Assembly (NCBI GenBank): GCA_963774555.1
Contig: CAVZFL010000001.1
Coordinates: 1,804,253 to 1,868,252, forward strand
DNA from: VRUE01 sp963774555
Lineage (GTDB): Bacteria; Actinomycetota; Thermoleophilia; Solirubrobacterales; 70-9
Length of the DNA: 64,000 nt
Direction: 5' to 3'
Program-made: the position numbers and the translations under genes
Notes under the pieces: generated by a model
The model's database searches: none
The model's input: only the letters and a program-made list of their open reading frames with translations
Told to the model about the DNA's origin: nothing
Shown: positions 16,260-25,001 of the stretch, in pieces
Layout of the letters: the number at the start of each line of letters is the position of its first letter
Numbering within the stretch: the first letter of the stretch is position 1

Positions 16260-17691
16260 GCTGGAGGCGGTGATCGGGCTGGAGATCCACGTCCAGCTGG
16301 CGACGAGGACAAAGATGTTCTGCGGCTGCGAGCTCTCCTTTGGCGACGAGCCCAACGTCCACACCTGCCCGATCTGCCTCGCCCACCCCGGCGTGCTGCC
16401 GGTGACCAACGAGCAGGCAATCCGCTACGCGCTACAGATCGCGGTGGCGCTGGAGTGCGAGGTTGCGCCGCGCTCGATCTTCCACCGCAAGAACTACTTT
16501 TATCCCGACAGCCCCAAGGCCTACCAGATCAGCCAGTACGACATTCCGCTTGCCAGCAGCGGGCGCCTGGGCGACGTGCGCATCCACCGCGCCCACCTCG
16601 AGGAGGACGCGGCGAAGACGATCCACGTCGGCGACTCGGGCCGCATCCACGGCTCCAGCGCCTCGCTGGTCGACTTCAACCGCGGCGGCACGCCGCTGGT
16701 CGAGATCGTCACCGAGCCGGACCTTCGCAGCGCCGCCGAGGCCGCATCCTGGGCGCGGTTGCTGCGCGAGACCGTACGCCAGCTCGGTGTCTCCGACGTC
16801 AACATGGAGGAGGGCAGCCTGCGCGTCGACGGCAACATCTCGATGCGGCCGGTCGGCAGCGAAGAGCTGGGGACGAAGACCGAGCTGAAGAACATGAACA
16901 GCTTCCGCTTCCTCGAGCACGGGATCGAAGCCGAGCTGGCGCGCCAGCGCGAGCTGATCGAGTCGGGACAGGGCGTTGTCCAGGAGACCCTGCACTTCGA
17001 TCCCGGCGACGGCACGCTGACGCCGCTGCGCTCCAAGGAGGAGGCTCACGACTACCGCTACTTCCCCGAGCCCGACCTGGTGGCGCTGGCGCCGAGCGAG
17101 GAGATGCTGCGCGAGGCGCGCGAGTCGCTGCCCGAGCTTCCGGCGGCGCGGGCCGAGCGCTACCGCGAGCGGCTGGGCCTGGCCGAGGACGCGGCCGCGC
17201 TGCTGGCGGCCGATCCCGAGACCGCCGGCTACTTCGAGCAGGCTCTCGAGCAGGCGGGCGAGATCGAGCCCCGTGTCGTCGCCAACTGGGTCACCGGCGA
17301 GCTCGCGGCGGCGCTGCGCCAGGACGGGGGAGAGGCGACTGCGTCGGAGTCCGAAGTGGAGCCCACTGCATTGGCTGCTCTCGTCGCGATGGTCCAGGAG
17401 AAGAAGATCTCGCACGGCAGCGGCAAGGCGGTGCTCGCAGCGCTGGTGGCAGAGGGCGGCGACCCAGCGGCGATCGTCGAGCGCGAGGGCCTCGCCCAGA
17501 TCTCCGACAGCGGCGAGCTGGAGGCGATAGTCGCCGCCGCGGTCGAGGCAAACCCCGAGGCTGCAGAGCAGATCCGCGCCGGCAACCAGAAGGCGATCGG
17601 CGCCATCGTCGGCGCTGTGATGAAGGAGACCAAGGGCCGCGCCGATGGCGGCGAGGTCAACCGCCTGATCCGGGAGAAGTTGGGTTTGTAG
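16252..17691 (+). CDS. gatB: Asp/Glu-tRNA amidotransferase subunit B
   Basis: 479 residues. GatB phosphorylates the mischarged aminoacyl-tRNA and receives ammonia from GatA. Signatures include VIGLEIHVQLATRTKMFCGC, NVHTCPICLAHPGVLP, DFNRGGTPLVEIVTEPD and ELKNMNSFRF. The C-terminal YqeY-like tail domain ends GGEVNRLIREKLGL. Start GTG 16252 overlaps gatA. The usual four Cys zinc site is partly kept (CGCE, CPIC). Confidence 0.96.
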   Translation: MAELEAVIGLEIHVQLATRTKMFCGCELSFGDEPNVHTCPICLAHPGVLPVTNEQAIRYALQIAVALECEVAPRSIFHRKNYFYPDSPKAYQISQYDIPLASSGRLGDVRIHRAHLEEDAAKTIHVGDSGRIHGSSASLVDFNRGGTPLVEIVTEPDLRSAAEAASWARLLRETVRQLGVSDVNMEEGSLRVDGNISMRPVGSEELGTKTELKNMNSFRFLEHGIEAELARQRELIESGQGVVQETLHFDPGDGTLTPLRSKEEAHDYRYFPEPDLVALAPSEEMLREARESLPELPAARAERYRERLGLAEDAAALLAADPETAGYFEQALEQAGEIEPRVVANWVTGELAAALRQDGGEATASESEVEPTALAALVAMVQEKKISHGSGKAVLAALVAEGGDPAAIVEREGLAQISDSGELEAIVAAAVEANPEAAEQIRAGNQKAIGAIVGAVMKETKGRADGGEVNRLIREKLGL

Positions 17692-17725
17692 CCTCAGGGG
17701 GGGGGCAACTTTCGCCGCCCGAGGC
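17691..17725 (+). terminator. Imperfect hairpin after gatB
   Basis: GCCTC at 17691 pairs with GAGGC at 17721-17725, continuing with interrupted G-C pairs. It starts at the last base of the gatB stop codon. No T-run follows, so termination is only suggested. Confidence 0.35.
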
Positions 17726-17735
17726 TTAAAGGGAA

Positions 17736-17825
17736 GTGGATATAGACACGGCGGCGGTCCTTCTGGCCCACGCGGGTGTGATGCGCGCGCTGATCGCGCT
17801 CGCATCGAAGCTCGTCGACCGTTAG
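17736..17825 (+). CDS. Candidate small protein, 29 aa
   Basis: GTG at 17736 opens 29 codons (VDIDTAAVLLAHAGVMRALI, then ALASKLVDR) before TAG. The peptide would be a single amphipathic helix. It is followed 17 bp later by a strong terminator, which would suit a short transcript. No homology or clear ribosome binding site is seen, and it may be chance. Confidence 0.25.
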   Translation: MDIDTAAVLLAHAGVMRALIALASKLVDR

Positions 17826-17842
17826 GACGCGCCGCAAAATGA

Positions 17843-17872
17843 AACGGCCCCGGGACATCTCCCGGGGCCGTT
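17843..17872. terminator. Strong 13-bp hairpin terminator
   Basis: AACGGCCCCGGGA (17843-17855) and TCCCGGGGCCGTT (17860-17872) form a perfect 13-bp stem with a 4-nt loop. It separates the gatCAB unit from the ndh promoter. No long U-tract follows, as is common in GC-rich actinobacteria. Confidence 0.75.
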
Positions 17873-17952
17873 CATGTGAATACAGACACCTGGCCGAAAT
17901 ATTAGCGCTGCATTGGACAGCGCACCACCAACCGCTGAAAGTGCGGTCTGAA

Positions 17953-17985
17953 ACTTTGTGACAACTTGTTACAAAGTGCTAAGTT
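17953..17985 (+). promoter_or_regulatory. ndh promoter with overlapping 25-bp palindromic operator
   Basis: ACTTTGTGACAA (17953-17964) and TTGTTACAAAGT (17966-17977) are mirror halves around one C, with a single mismatched pair. TTGTGA (17956-17961) and TAAGTT (17980-17985) are spaced by 18 bp as -35 and -10. The -10 ends six bases before the ndh ATG. A repressor bound here would block RNA polymerase. The halves resemble, but do not exactly match, Rex-type TTGTGA...TCACAA sites. Confidence 0.6.
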
Positions 17986-17991
17986 GAACGC

Positions 17992-19308
17992 ATGGCCTGG
18001 AATGTAGTCATCGCCGGTGGAGGCTTCGGGGGCGCGATGGCTGCGCGGGAGCTGGAGCGGATCCTGCCGCGACAGGCGACGCGGCTGGTGCTGGTCAACG
18101 ACACCAACTTCATGCTCTACACGCCGTTTCTGCCCGAGGCGGCCGCGGGCACGCTGGAGCCGCGGCACGTGGTCACACCACTGCGCGAGATCCTCAGCCG
18201 CACCTACCTGCGGCTTGGCTCGATCGTGGCGCACGACCCGGTGGCGAAGACGGTCGAGCTGCGCACGCGCGAGGGCGAAGCCCAGCAGCTTCCCTACGAC
18301 CAGCTGCTGGTTGCCCTGGGCTCGGTCTCGCGGGTGCTGCCGGTGCCCGGCCTCTCCGAGCACGCGATCGGCTTCAAGAGCCTGGCCGACGCCATCTGGC
18401 TGCGCAACCACGTGATCGAGACTCTCGAGGCAGCCAACGCGACCGACGATCCGGCCCGCCGCGAGGAGCTGCTCACCTACGTCTTCGTCGGCGGCGGCTA
18501 CGCCGGCCTCGAGGCGCTCGCCGAGCTGCAGGACTTCGCCGCCGATGCGATCGAGAGCTACCCGCGCGCCCGCCTGCACGGCATGCGCTGGGTCCTGGTC
18601 GAGGCCAGCGACCGCGTCTTGCCCGAGATCGACGCCGAGCTGGCCGACTACGCCCTGCGTGAGCTGCGCGGCCGCGGCATCGACATCCGTCTCGGCACGA
18701 CGCTGGAGGAGGTGAGCGCCGACAGCGCCCGCATCGCCACCGGCGAGACGCTGCCGACCCGGACCGTGGTCTGGACCGCCGGCGTCGCCCCGCACCCCAG
18801 CCTGCGCCAGCTCTCGCTTCCCCTCGACGAGCGCGGCCGGGTTCCGGTCGACGACCACCTGCGGGTGAAAGGGATGGACGCGGTCTGGGCGATCGGCGAC
18901 TGCGCCGCGGCACCCGATCCGCGCGGCGGCCTCTGCCCGCCGACGGCCCAGCACGCCGTCCGCCAGGGTCCGGTCGCCGCCCGCAACATCGCCGCCGAGC
19001 TGGGCATCGGCGAGGCGCACCCCTTCGAGTACCGCGGCAACGCGGCCTTCGTCAACCTCGGCCGCTACAAGGCCGTCGGCAGGGTCGGCGGCCGCACCTT
19101 CCGCGGCTTCCCGGCCTGGTGGATGGCCCGGACCTACCACATGAGCCAGATCCCGGGCGCGGCTCGCAAGGCCCGCGCGGTGATCGACTGGACCGCCAGC
19201 CTGCCCTTCCGCCGCGACATCTCCGAGGTCGGCTCGATCGGCCACCCACAGCCCCTGCGGTCGCACTTCCCTCCGGATAGCGGAGAGAAGTACGACCGCA
19301 CGTCATGA
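17992..19308 (+). CDS. ndh: Type II NADH dehydrogenase (NADH:quinone oxidoreductase)
   Basis: 438 residues. A non-proton-pumping flavoprotein passing electrons from NADH to menaquinone at the membrane. Motifs: FAD-binding VVIAGGGFGGAMAARELE (5-22), NAD-binding YVFVGGGYAGLEALAEL (about 163), ATG-like TVVWTAGVAP, and VWAIGDCAAAPD (FAD). The C-terminal PAWWMARTYHMSQIPG stretch is the likely membrane-associated helix. Its leaderless-type promoter overlaps a palindromic operator. Confidence 0.93.
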   Translation: MAWNVVIAGGGFGGAMAARELERILPRQATRLVLVNDTNFMLYTPFLPEAAAGTLEPRHVVTPLREILSRTYLRLGSIVAHDPVAKTVELRTREGEAQQLPYDQLLVALGSVSRVLPVPGLSEHAIGFKSLADAIWLRNHVIETLEAANATDDPARREELLTYVFVGGGYAGLEALAELQDFAADAIESYPRARLHGMRWVLVEASDRVLPEIDAELADYALRELRGRGIDIRLGTTLEEVSADSARIATGETLPTRTVVWTAGVAPHPSLRQLSLPLDERGRVPVDDHLRVKGMDAVWAIGDCAAAPDPRGGLCPPTAQHAVRQGPVAARNIAAELGIGEAHPFEYRGNAAFVNLGRYKAVGRVGGRTFRGFPAWWMARTYHMSQIPGAARKARAVIDWTASLPFRRDISEVGSIGHPQPLRSHFPPDSGEKYDRTS

Positions 19309-19315
19309 TTGCCGG

Positions 19316-19600
19316 GTGGGATTCGAGTACCCCGTCATCGCCTTCTTCTTCGGCCTGGCCACGGCGATCATCGCCAAGGGCAAGGGCAGCTCATTCTGGC
19401 TCTGGCTGCTGATCGGGACCGTGCTGCCGCTGCTCGGGCTGATCGCGGTGATCCTCTACCGCAGGGAGAAGGACGAACCGGAACGCCAGTGCCCCAACTG
19501 CCGCAAGGCGGTCAAGCTCTACGTCCAGGTCTGCCCGCGCTGCGGCATGGATCTCTATCTGCCCGATCCGGCCGAGGTCCGACACCCCGGGGTTGGTTGA
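19316..19600 (+). CDS. Small membrane protein with C-terminal zinc ribbon
   Basis: 94 residues from GTG. Two TM helices (VIAFFFGLATAIIAKG and SFWLWLLIGTVLPLLGLIAV) are followed by YRREKDEPERQCPNCRKAVKL and VCPRCGMDLY, a CxxC...CxxC zinc ribbon facing the cytosol. The function is unknown; this topology is common in actinobacterial phospholipase-D-like N-termini and stand-alone proteins. It begins 7 bp after ndh and may be co-transcribed. Confidence 0.7.
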   Translation: MGFEYPVIAFFFGLATAIIAKGKGSSFWLWLLIGTVLPLLGLIAVILYRREKDEPERQCPNCRKAVKLYVQVCPRCGMDLYLPDPAEVRHPGVG

Positions 19601-19655
19601 GGGTTGTACCCGGGTAGAGGCTGATCGCCATCGAGGAGGAGGAGGAGGAGGTCAT

Positions 19656-21158
19656 GTGCGTCGCTTGATCCGGATCGCAGTTGTCTGCGCGTCGCTGTGC
19701 GTGCTCTGGCCCGTCGCCGGGGCCAGCGCCGCGAAACTCACGTCGATCGGCAAATTCAAACAGCCGATCTTCGTCAGCTCCGATCCGGTCAACCCCGACC
19801 GCCTGCTGGTCGCCGAACGGGAAGGCGGGGTGAGCGAAGTCGGGCCGGGTGGGACCAGGCTGTTGCTCGACATCCACGAACTCGTCAGCTGCTGCGAATC
19901 CGAGCGCGGCCTGCTCTCGATCGCACCCGCCCCGGATTTCGACACCACCGGCCGCCTCTACGTCGCCTACACCGGGACCCCGGCCGCCGGCGGTTCTGAA
20001 GGCGACCTTCACGTCGACTCCTTCCACCCGCTCACCGGTGGCCAGATGGCTCGCGATCCGATCCTCTCCGTCGCCCACTCCCAGAACGAAAATCACAACG
20101 GCGGCCAGCTCCAGCTCGGTCCCGACGGTCACCTCTACATCTCGGTCGGCGACGGCGGCGGCGGTGGCGATCCCGACGGCAACGGCCAGAACACCGAAAC
20201 GCTGCTCGGCAAGATCCTCCGCGTCGACCCGCACCCCGGCGAGGTACCCGCCTACACGATCCCCCTGGGCAACCCGTTTGCCTCCGGGCCCGGCCGCGAC
20301 GAGGTCTGGGCCTACGGCCTGCGCAACCCCTGGCGGTTCTCCTTCGACCGGGCGACCAGCGACATGGTGATCGCCGACGTCGGCCAGGACGCCCGCGAGG
20401 AGATCGATTTCGCCCCGAGCAGCAGCAGCGGGGTCGTCGGCGGCGGGGGCGCGAATTACGGCTGGAACTGCCGCGAGGGCTTCATTCCCTACTCGGGCGC
20501 GCCCGGCGGCTGCGGCGCCTCGGGCTTCACCGATCCCGTCTTCGACTACCCCCACGAAGAACCCAGCGGGGGCGGCCTGCACGGCTGCTCGATCATCGGT
20601 GGCTACGTCGTCCGCGACCGCAGCGTGGCCGACCTCTACGGTCGCTACCTCTATTCCGACTACTGCAACGAAGAAATTCGCTCTCTCGCCCTGCCCGCGA
20701 CCGCTGCGGGTCGGGCCAGCGGAGATCGCTCCGAGGGCCTCTCGATTGAAAGCCCGACCTCATTCGGCCAGGACTCCTGCGGCCGGGTCTACGTCACCTC
20801 CGCCGCCGGCCCGGTCTACCGGATCGAAGGCGCGACTCCAGCGGTTTGCCCGCCCCCGGAAGCCGTTGCCATCAGCAAGCGCCGGCCGGTTCGCGTCCAC
20901 CTGCGGGTCAAGCGGGCCGGCGCCGGGATCAAGCTGATCGCCCGCCTCGCGCCCTGCGCCGGCCACGCCCACGCCAGGCTGCAGCTCAACCGCGGCGGCA
21001 AGCGGCTCCGCGTCAAGCGCCTCAATCTCAATTGCGTCGCGCGGTTTCGCCTGCGCGTCCACCGTCGCTCGACCTTCAGAGCGCTGCTCGAGGCCGACGC
21101 ATCGGTCCGCTCGCGGAGGTTGACGGTCCGTCCGCTGCGCCCGAAGCCGGCCCGTTAA
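19656..21158 (+). CDS. Secreted PQQ-dependent sugar (aldose/sorbosone-type) dehydrogenase
   Basis: About 500 residues from GTG 19656, preceded by a (GAG)n stretch (19634-19650) that acts as a strong ribosome binding site. A signal peptide is evident (RRLIRIAVVCASLCVLWPVA, cut near GASA). The soluble glucose dehydrogenase fold is marked by ENHNGGQLQLGPDGHLYISV, GDGGGGGDPDGNGQNTETLL, YGLRNPWRFSFD and VGQDAREEID. Extra Cys residues (CCESE, CREGF, GCSII) suggest disulfides. The last about 100 residues are Arg/Lys-rich and unlike the catalytic domain, perhaps binding the cell wall. Confidence 0.87.
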   Translation: MRRLIRIAVVCASLCVLWPVAGASAAKLTSIGKFKQPIFVSSDPVNPDRLLVAEREGGVSEVGPGGTRLLLDIHELVSCCESERGLLSIAPAPDFDTTGRLYVAYTGTPAAGGSEGDLHVDSFHPLTGGQMARDPILSVAHSQNENHNGGQLQLGPDGHLYISVGDGGGGGDPDGNGQNTETLLGKILRVDPHPGEVPAYTIPLGNPFASGPGRDEVWAYGLRNPWRFSFDRATSDMVIADVGQDAREEIDFAPSSSSGVVGGGGANYGWNCREGFIPYSGAPGGCGASGFTDPVFDYPHEEPSGGGLHGCSIIGGYVVRDRSVADLYGRYLYSDYCNEEIRSLALPATAAGRASGDRSEGLSIESPTSFGQDSCGRVYVTSAAGPVYRIEGATPAVCPPPEAVAISKRRPVRVHLRVKRAGAGIKLIARLAPCAGHAHARLQLNRGGKRLRVKRLNLNCVARFRLRVHRRSTFRALLEADASVRSRRLTVRPLRPKPAR

Positions 21159-22222
21159 CGCAGCCAGGTCCTGACGATCGCGTTGGCGAAGCCGAGGCCG
21201 TAGCGGACCACGGCGGGCTTCTTCGAGTGGCCGTGGAGGCGACGTTCCACCGTGATCGGCACCTCCTTGGCGGGAATTCCCCGCTTGATCGCCTCGATCA
21301 TGAACTCGGAGGTGTGGAACTGCTCCTGGCGCAGGACCAGCTGGGGAAGGACCGTGGTGCGAACCGCCCGGTAGCCGTTGGAGCAGTCGGTGACGTGGGT
21401 GCGGGTGATCGCGGAGACGAGGCGGTTGAAGAAGACGATGCCCAGCTCGCGGGCGAAATGGTTGCGGTCGGCCCGGCCCAGCACGCGCGAGCCGTGGGCG
21501 ACATCGACCTCGCCGTCGAGCACCGGCTTGACCAAGCGCTCCATCTCCGCCGGCAGGTGCTGGCCGTCGGCGTCGAGCGTCACCACCACCTCGGCGGCGG
21601 ATTCGACCATCAGCCGGTAGCCGGTGCGCAGCGCCGCGCCGCCGCCGCGGTTGGTCACGTGCCGGGCCACCGCCGCGCCGTGCTCGGCGGCGACGTCGCC
21701 GGTGCCGTCGCGTGAGCCGTCGTCGACGACGAGCACGGCGGTCGGCCTCCCGCAGACCTCGGCCGGCATCCGGTCGAGCACGTAGCCGATGTTCTCGGCC
21801 TCGTTGTAGGCGGGGACGAGGATCGCCACCTTGTCGCGGAAGCGCTCGGGCAGCTTGGCCTGGCGGAACTCCTCCCAGGCAAGGCCCTCCAGCGCCGCCG
21901 AGAGCTGGCGGGCGTTGCGCGACGCCTGCGAAAGCGCGCGCAGGATGAGCAGGAAGAGGACGAAGATCGCGAAGACGGCGAGGCCGAGGATGCGTCCGCC
22001 GTTGCCCTTTTCGAAGGAGAAGGCGGAGAGCAGCTTGTCGGTGATTTCGGTGCCGGCGACGAGGGTCAGGCCGATCCCTGCGACGAGCAGGATCAGCACA
22101 TCGGCGTTGCGCAGGGCCCGGCGGCGGGCCAGCGCGTAGACGATCAGGGCAGCGCCGAAGAGCAGCCCGGCGCTGCGCAGCGCCGTCAGTTCGGCGGGGA
22201 AAATGCCTGCTGTTGGGACCAT
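21155..22222 (-). CDS. Family 2 glycosyltransferase, polyprenyl-phosphate type, with N-terminal TM helices
   Basis: 355 residues. The N-terminal part has three TM helices (LLFGAALIVYALA, ADVLILLVAGIGLTLVAG, ILGLAVFAIFVLFLLILRAL) in the DUF2304 style. The GT-A domain begins VAILVPAYNEAENIGYVLDR and carries VLVVDDGSRDGTGDVA, VVTLDADGQHLPAEM and the DCSNGYRAVR block. Such enzymes make polyprenyl-phosphate sugars used by GT39/GT83 transferases, and two of those lie directly upstream. It overlaps the upstream gene by 37 bp. I chose ATG 22222 because it opens the first TM helix. Confidence 0.87.
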   Translation of the reverse strand: MVPTAGIFPAELTALRSAGLLFGAALIVYALARRRALRNADVLILLVAGIGLTLVAGTEITDKLLSAFSFEKGNGGRILGLAVFAIFVLFLLILRALSQASRNARQLSAALEGLAWEEFRQAKLPERFRDKVAILVPAYNEAENIGYVLDRMPAEVCGRPTAVLVVDDGSRDGTGDVAAEHGAAVARHVTNRGGGAALRTGYRLMVESAAEVVVTLDADGQHLPAEMERLVKPVLDGEVDVAHGSRVLGRADRNHFARELGIVFFNRLVSAITRTHVTDCSNGYRAVRTTVLPQLVLRQEQFHTSEFMIEAIKRGIPAKEVPITVERRLHGHSKKPAVVRYGLGFANAIVRTWLR

Positions 22223-23538
22223 CGAGTGCTGGACAATAGGGCCGCGGTCCCCCGCGAGAGCGCCGCGGCGGCGAGCGGGAAGACCAGTGTCATCAGCACC
22301 TCGTTGCGGCGGGGTGCCGCCAGCGAGATCGCGCCGACCGCGGTGACGAGGGCCAGCGGCGTCGCCATCGCGACCAGCTCCCACCACCAGCGGCGCCAGG
22401 CGAGCACGCCGAGGCCGGCCAGGGCGAGGGCGACGATCAGCACCTGCGCGAGGCGCCCGGCGCCACTTTCCATCGCTTCGCCGATGCCCGCGCTCCACAT
22501 CCGCCAGGTCTTTCTGGCGGTCATCGCCAGGTATTCGATCGGGTCTTCGCCGAAGTACTGGGAGAAGTTCTGCTTGCCGATCTTGCCCAGGGCGGAGTCG
22601 CGGGGAAGGTCGGGGTAGCGTCTGGCGACGCGATCGAAGAGCGGCGTCGGGTCGACTTCTTCCAGCGCCTGCGAATGGGGATCGAGGTCGCGGTGCAGGT
22701 AGCGTCTGGCGAGGATCGCCTTCACCCGCTGGTATTCGCCGTCGGCAGGGAGGAAGGTGCCGACGTAGAACGCCTTGCCGCCGCCGGTTGAGATCGGCAC
22801 CGTGCGATGCAGGACGGTTTGGTTGCGGATCGCCCAGGGGACGATCGGCAGCAGCAGGGCGGCGACCAGCAGCGCCGCCGCTGCGATGCCCGGCTGCCAC
22901 CCGCGGGCGCGGGCGATCCGGATTAGGGCGAGCACGGCGAATGCGGCGCCGACCAGCAGGTACTCAGGACGGGCCAGCGCTGTGAGGCCGAAGAAGAAGC
23001 CGGGCAGCAGCCAGGCCCGCAGGCGCTGCTGCTCGCCGGCCCAGAGGAAGGCCAGAACCGCAGCGGGGAGCGCGAGCATCGCTGGCGGCTCGCTGTAGAG
23101 GGCGCCGACCGAGTGAATGAACGGCGGGTAGACGGCCACCGCGAAGGCTGCGAGCAATCCGGCCGGGCGGCAGGCGATGCGACGGCCAAGCAGGTAGACG
23201 ACAACGATCGTCGCCAGCCCGAGCAGCAGCTCGACGATGCGCGCCGTCCCTTCACGTGCGCCGCCGGTGGCGTAGAAGCTCGCCGCGTAGAGCAGCGGCG
23301 CTCCGGGCGACCAGTCGCTGGGGTCGTGGAAGGTCGGCCCCCCGAAGCTGCCTTCGGTGTAGAGCGACTTGGAGAGGGCGTAGTAGGCGTGAGCGTCGTC
23401 GCCCGGCGTGGGCAGTGGCTCGACCACCCGGTAGGCGCGCAGACCGAATCCCAGCAGAAGAATTGCGGCCAACAGCACCAGCGTCTTGCGCCCATGCCGC
23501 TCCGACACTCCTCGCCCCCAGCCCTTCAGCGATTCCAT
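22186..23538 (-). CDS. ArnT/PMT-like (GT39/GT83) membrane glycosyltransferase, copy 1
   Basis: 450 residues with about 11 TM helices and an acidic first loop (PTPGDDAHAYYALSKSLY), the pattern of polyprenyl-phosphate-dependent transferases. A Pro/Gly-rich PISTGGGKAFYVGTFLPADG motif is shared with the next upstream gene (copy 2). TAGCCT lies six bases before the ATG on the minus strand, so it may have its own leaderless transcript. The acceptor is unknown; neighbouring sqdB raises sulfoquinovose or another sugar as donor. Confidence 0.82.
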   Translation of the reverse strand: MESLKGWGRGVSERHGRKTLVLLAAILLLGFGLRAYRVVEPLPTPGDDAHAYYALSKSLYTEGSFGGPTFHDPSDWSPGAPLLYAASFYATGGAREGTARIVELLLGLATIVVVYLLGRRIACRPAGLLAAFAVAVYPPFIHSVGALYSEPPAMLALPAAVLAFLWAGEQQRLRAWLLPGFFFGLTALARPEYLLVGAAFAVLALIRIARARGWQPGIAAAALLVAALLLPIVPWAIRNQTVLHRTVPISTGGGKAFYVGTFLPADGEYQRVKAILARRYLHRDLDPHSQALEEVDPTPLFDRVARRYPDLPRDSALGKIGKQNFSQYFGEDPIEYLAMTARKTWRMWSAGIGEAMESGAGRLAQVLIVALALAGLGVLAWRRWWWELVAMATPLALVTAVGAISLAAPRRNEVLMTLVFPLAAAALSRGTAALLSSTRWSQQQAFSPPN

Positions 23539-23544
23539 CGAGGC

Positions 23545-23550
23545 AGGCTA
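23545..23550 (-). promoter_or_regulatory. Leaderless-type -10 box for GT39 copy 1
   Basis: TAGCCT on the minus strand ends six bases before the ATG at 23538. Confidence 0.45.
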
Positions 23551-23599
23551 TCCCGCGGGTTCAGACATCGAGTGGTGAGTTGTGCACACCATGGTGTGC

Positions 23600-24925
23600 T
23601 TAAGTCGCCAATCGATTCGACCGCAGTGCCGTCGCGAGCCAGGTTGCGCCTACGCCAGCCAGGGCGGCAACCAGCGGCATCATCACAAGGACGCGGCGGG
23701 GGGAGGCGACCAGCAGGGCGCTGATCGCCGTGATCCCGAGGAGGATCGTCGCCAGCAGGAGCGCCTCCCAGCGCCGCTGCGCCGCGAGCACGACCAGGCC
23801 GATCAGCCCGAGGACGATGAGCGCCCAGTGCAGGGGCTCCCAGCCCGGCTCCCGCATCACGTCCCGCGGCCCGTGCGACCAGATCCGCCCGATCTTGGTC
23901 GCCACGAACCCGGCGTATTCGAGTGGCTCTTCGCTGATGTCGTCCCAGAGCTGCTGCCGTCCCATGCGCGAGAGCGCCTTGTCGCTTTCGACCCCGGGAT
24001 AACGCTGTGCCGCCAGACGCGCCAGGATCTGCTCCAGGCGCAGCCGCTGCACCGCCTGCGGCCCGAACAGTCCCGGGTGCCGCGCGACCACCTCGGCTCC
24101 GACCTTTTCGGGGTCGCCGTCGGACGGCAGGTACGTCCCCGCGAACAGCACCTGCCCGCCGCCCGTGGAGATCGGCACGAGGCGATCGAGCGCGATCGCG
24201 TTGCGAACGGTCCAGGGCCCGACCACGAGAGCGACCGCGACGAGCATGAGCCCTGCGCCTATTCCCGCCCTGCCCCACTCACCGCGCGGTCGCGGTTTCC
24301 TTCGGTATGCGGGGAGAAGTGCGACCGCGACGGCGGTTAGGAGGGCGATGCCTAGGTACTCCGGCCGGACCAGCGCCAGTGCCCCGAACAGGGCGCCCGG
24401 GAGCAGCCATCGCGCGCGTGCCGAGTCGCCCCCGTCCGCCGCCCACAGCATCGCCAGCACCGCCCCCGAGAGCAGCGTCGCCGCCAGCGGCTCGCCCATC
24501 AGCATCCCCTGGTACTCGAGCAAGGCCGGGTAGATCGCGATAGCCGCGGCGCCGATCAGGCCCGCCGCCGGCCCTGAGAGGCGGCGCCCGATCAAGTAGG
24601 TGAAGAGCACGGCGAGGGTGCCGATCAGGGCCAGGACCAGGCGCATGAGCCGTTCGTGCACGCCGCCGCTGAGCTTGTAGGCGCCGGCGGTGAGGAGCGG
24701 CAGTCCAGGCGAGTAGTTGCTCGCCGGCTGGGTCGCGCCGGCTCCAAGCGTGAAGCCCTGGTCGCGGTCGAGGTTGGCGGCGATCGCCGCATACGCCGCC
24801 GCGTCAAAGACCGGCGGGCGACCGTCCCAGGCCTCGTTGACCCGCAGCCCCAGCCCAAGCAGCAGGATCGCGGCCAGGACGGCGAGGCCGGTCCGTCCTG
24901 AGTTCCGCTCTGCAAGCCCGCTCAT
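23600..24925 (-). CDS. ArnT/PMT-like (GT39/GT83) membrane glycosyltransferase, copy 2
   Basis: 441 residues, a diverged paralogue of the gene at 22186-23538. Both start with a basic tail and the LAAILLLGLGLR TM helix, share an acidic first loop, RPEYL, the PISTGGGQVLFAGTYLPSDG motif and a similar C-terminal TM set. A tandem duplication is likely. TAGCAT on the minus strand lies seven bases before its ATG. It is divergent from sqdB. Confidence 0.82.
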   Translation of the reverse strand: MSGLAERNSGRTGLAVLAAILLLGLGLRVNEAWDGRPPVFDAAAYAAIAANLDRDQGFTLGAGATQPASNYSPGLPLLTAGAYKLSGGVHERLMRLVLALIGTLAVLFTYLIGRRLSGPAAGLIGAAAIAIYPALLEYQGMLMGEPLAATLLSGAVLAMLWAADGGDSARARWLLPGALFGALALVRPEYLGIALLTAVAVALLPAYRRKPRPRGEWGRAGIGAGLMLVAVALVVGPWTVRNAIALDRLVPISTGGGQVLFAGTYLPSDGDPEKVGAEVVARHPGLFGPQAVQRLRLEQILARLAAQRYPGVESDKALSRMGRQQLWDDISEEPLEYAGFVATKIGRIWSHGPRDVMREPGWEPLHWALIVLGLIGLVVLAAQRRWEALLLATILLGITAISALLVASPRRVLVMMPLVAALAGVGATWLATALRSNRLAT

Positions 24926-24932
24926 GGGCCGG

Positions 24933-24991
24933 ATGCTATGGCGCTATCCGGGCGTCTCCGGGGGCGCCGCGTCTTCGCCGTCCGGTACCCT
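24933..24991. promoter_or_regulatory. Divergent -10 boxes, GT39 copy 2 / sqdB
   Basis: TAGCAT (minus, 24938-24933) is 7 bases from the GT39 ATG. TACCCT (plus, 24986-24991) is 10 bases from the sqdB ATG. Confidence 0.4.
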
Positions 24992-25001
24992 GCCGCGACC
25001 T

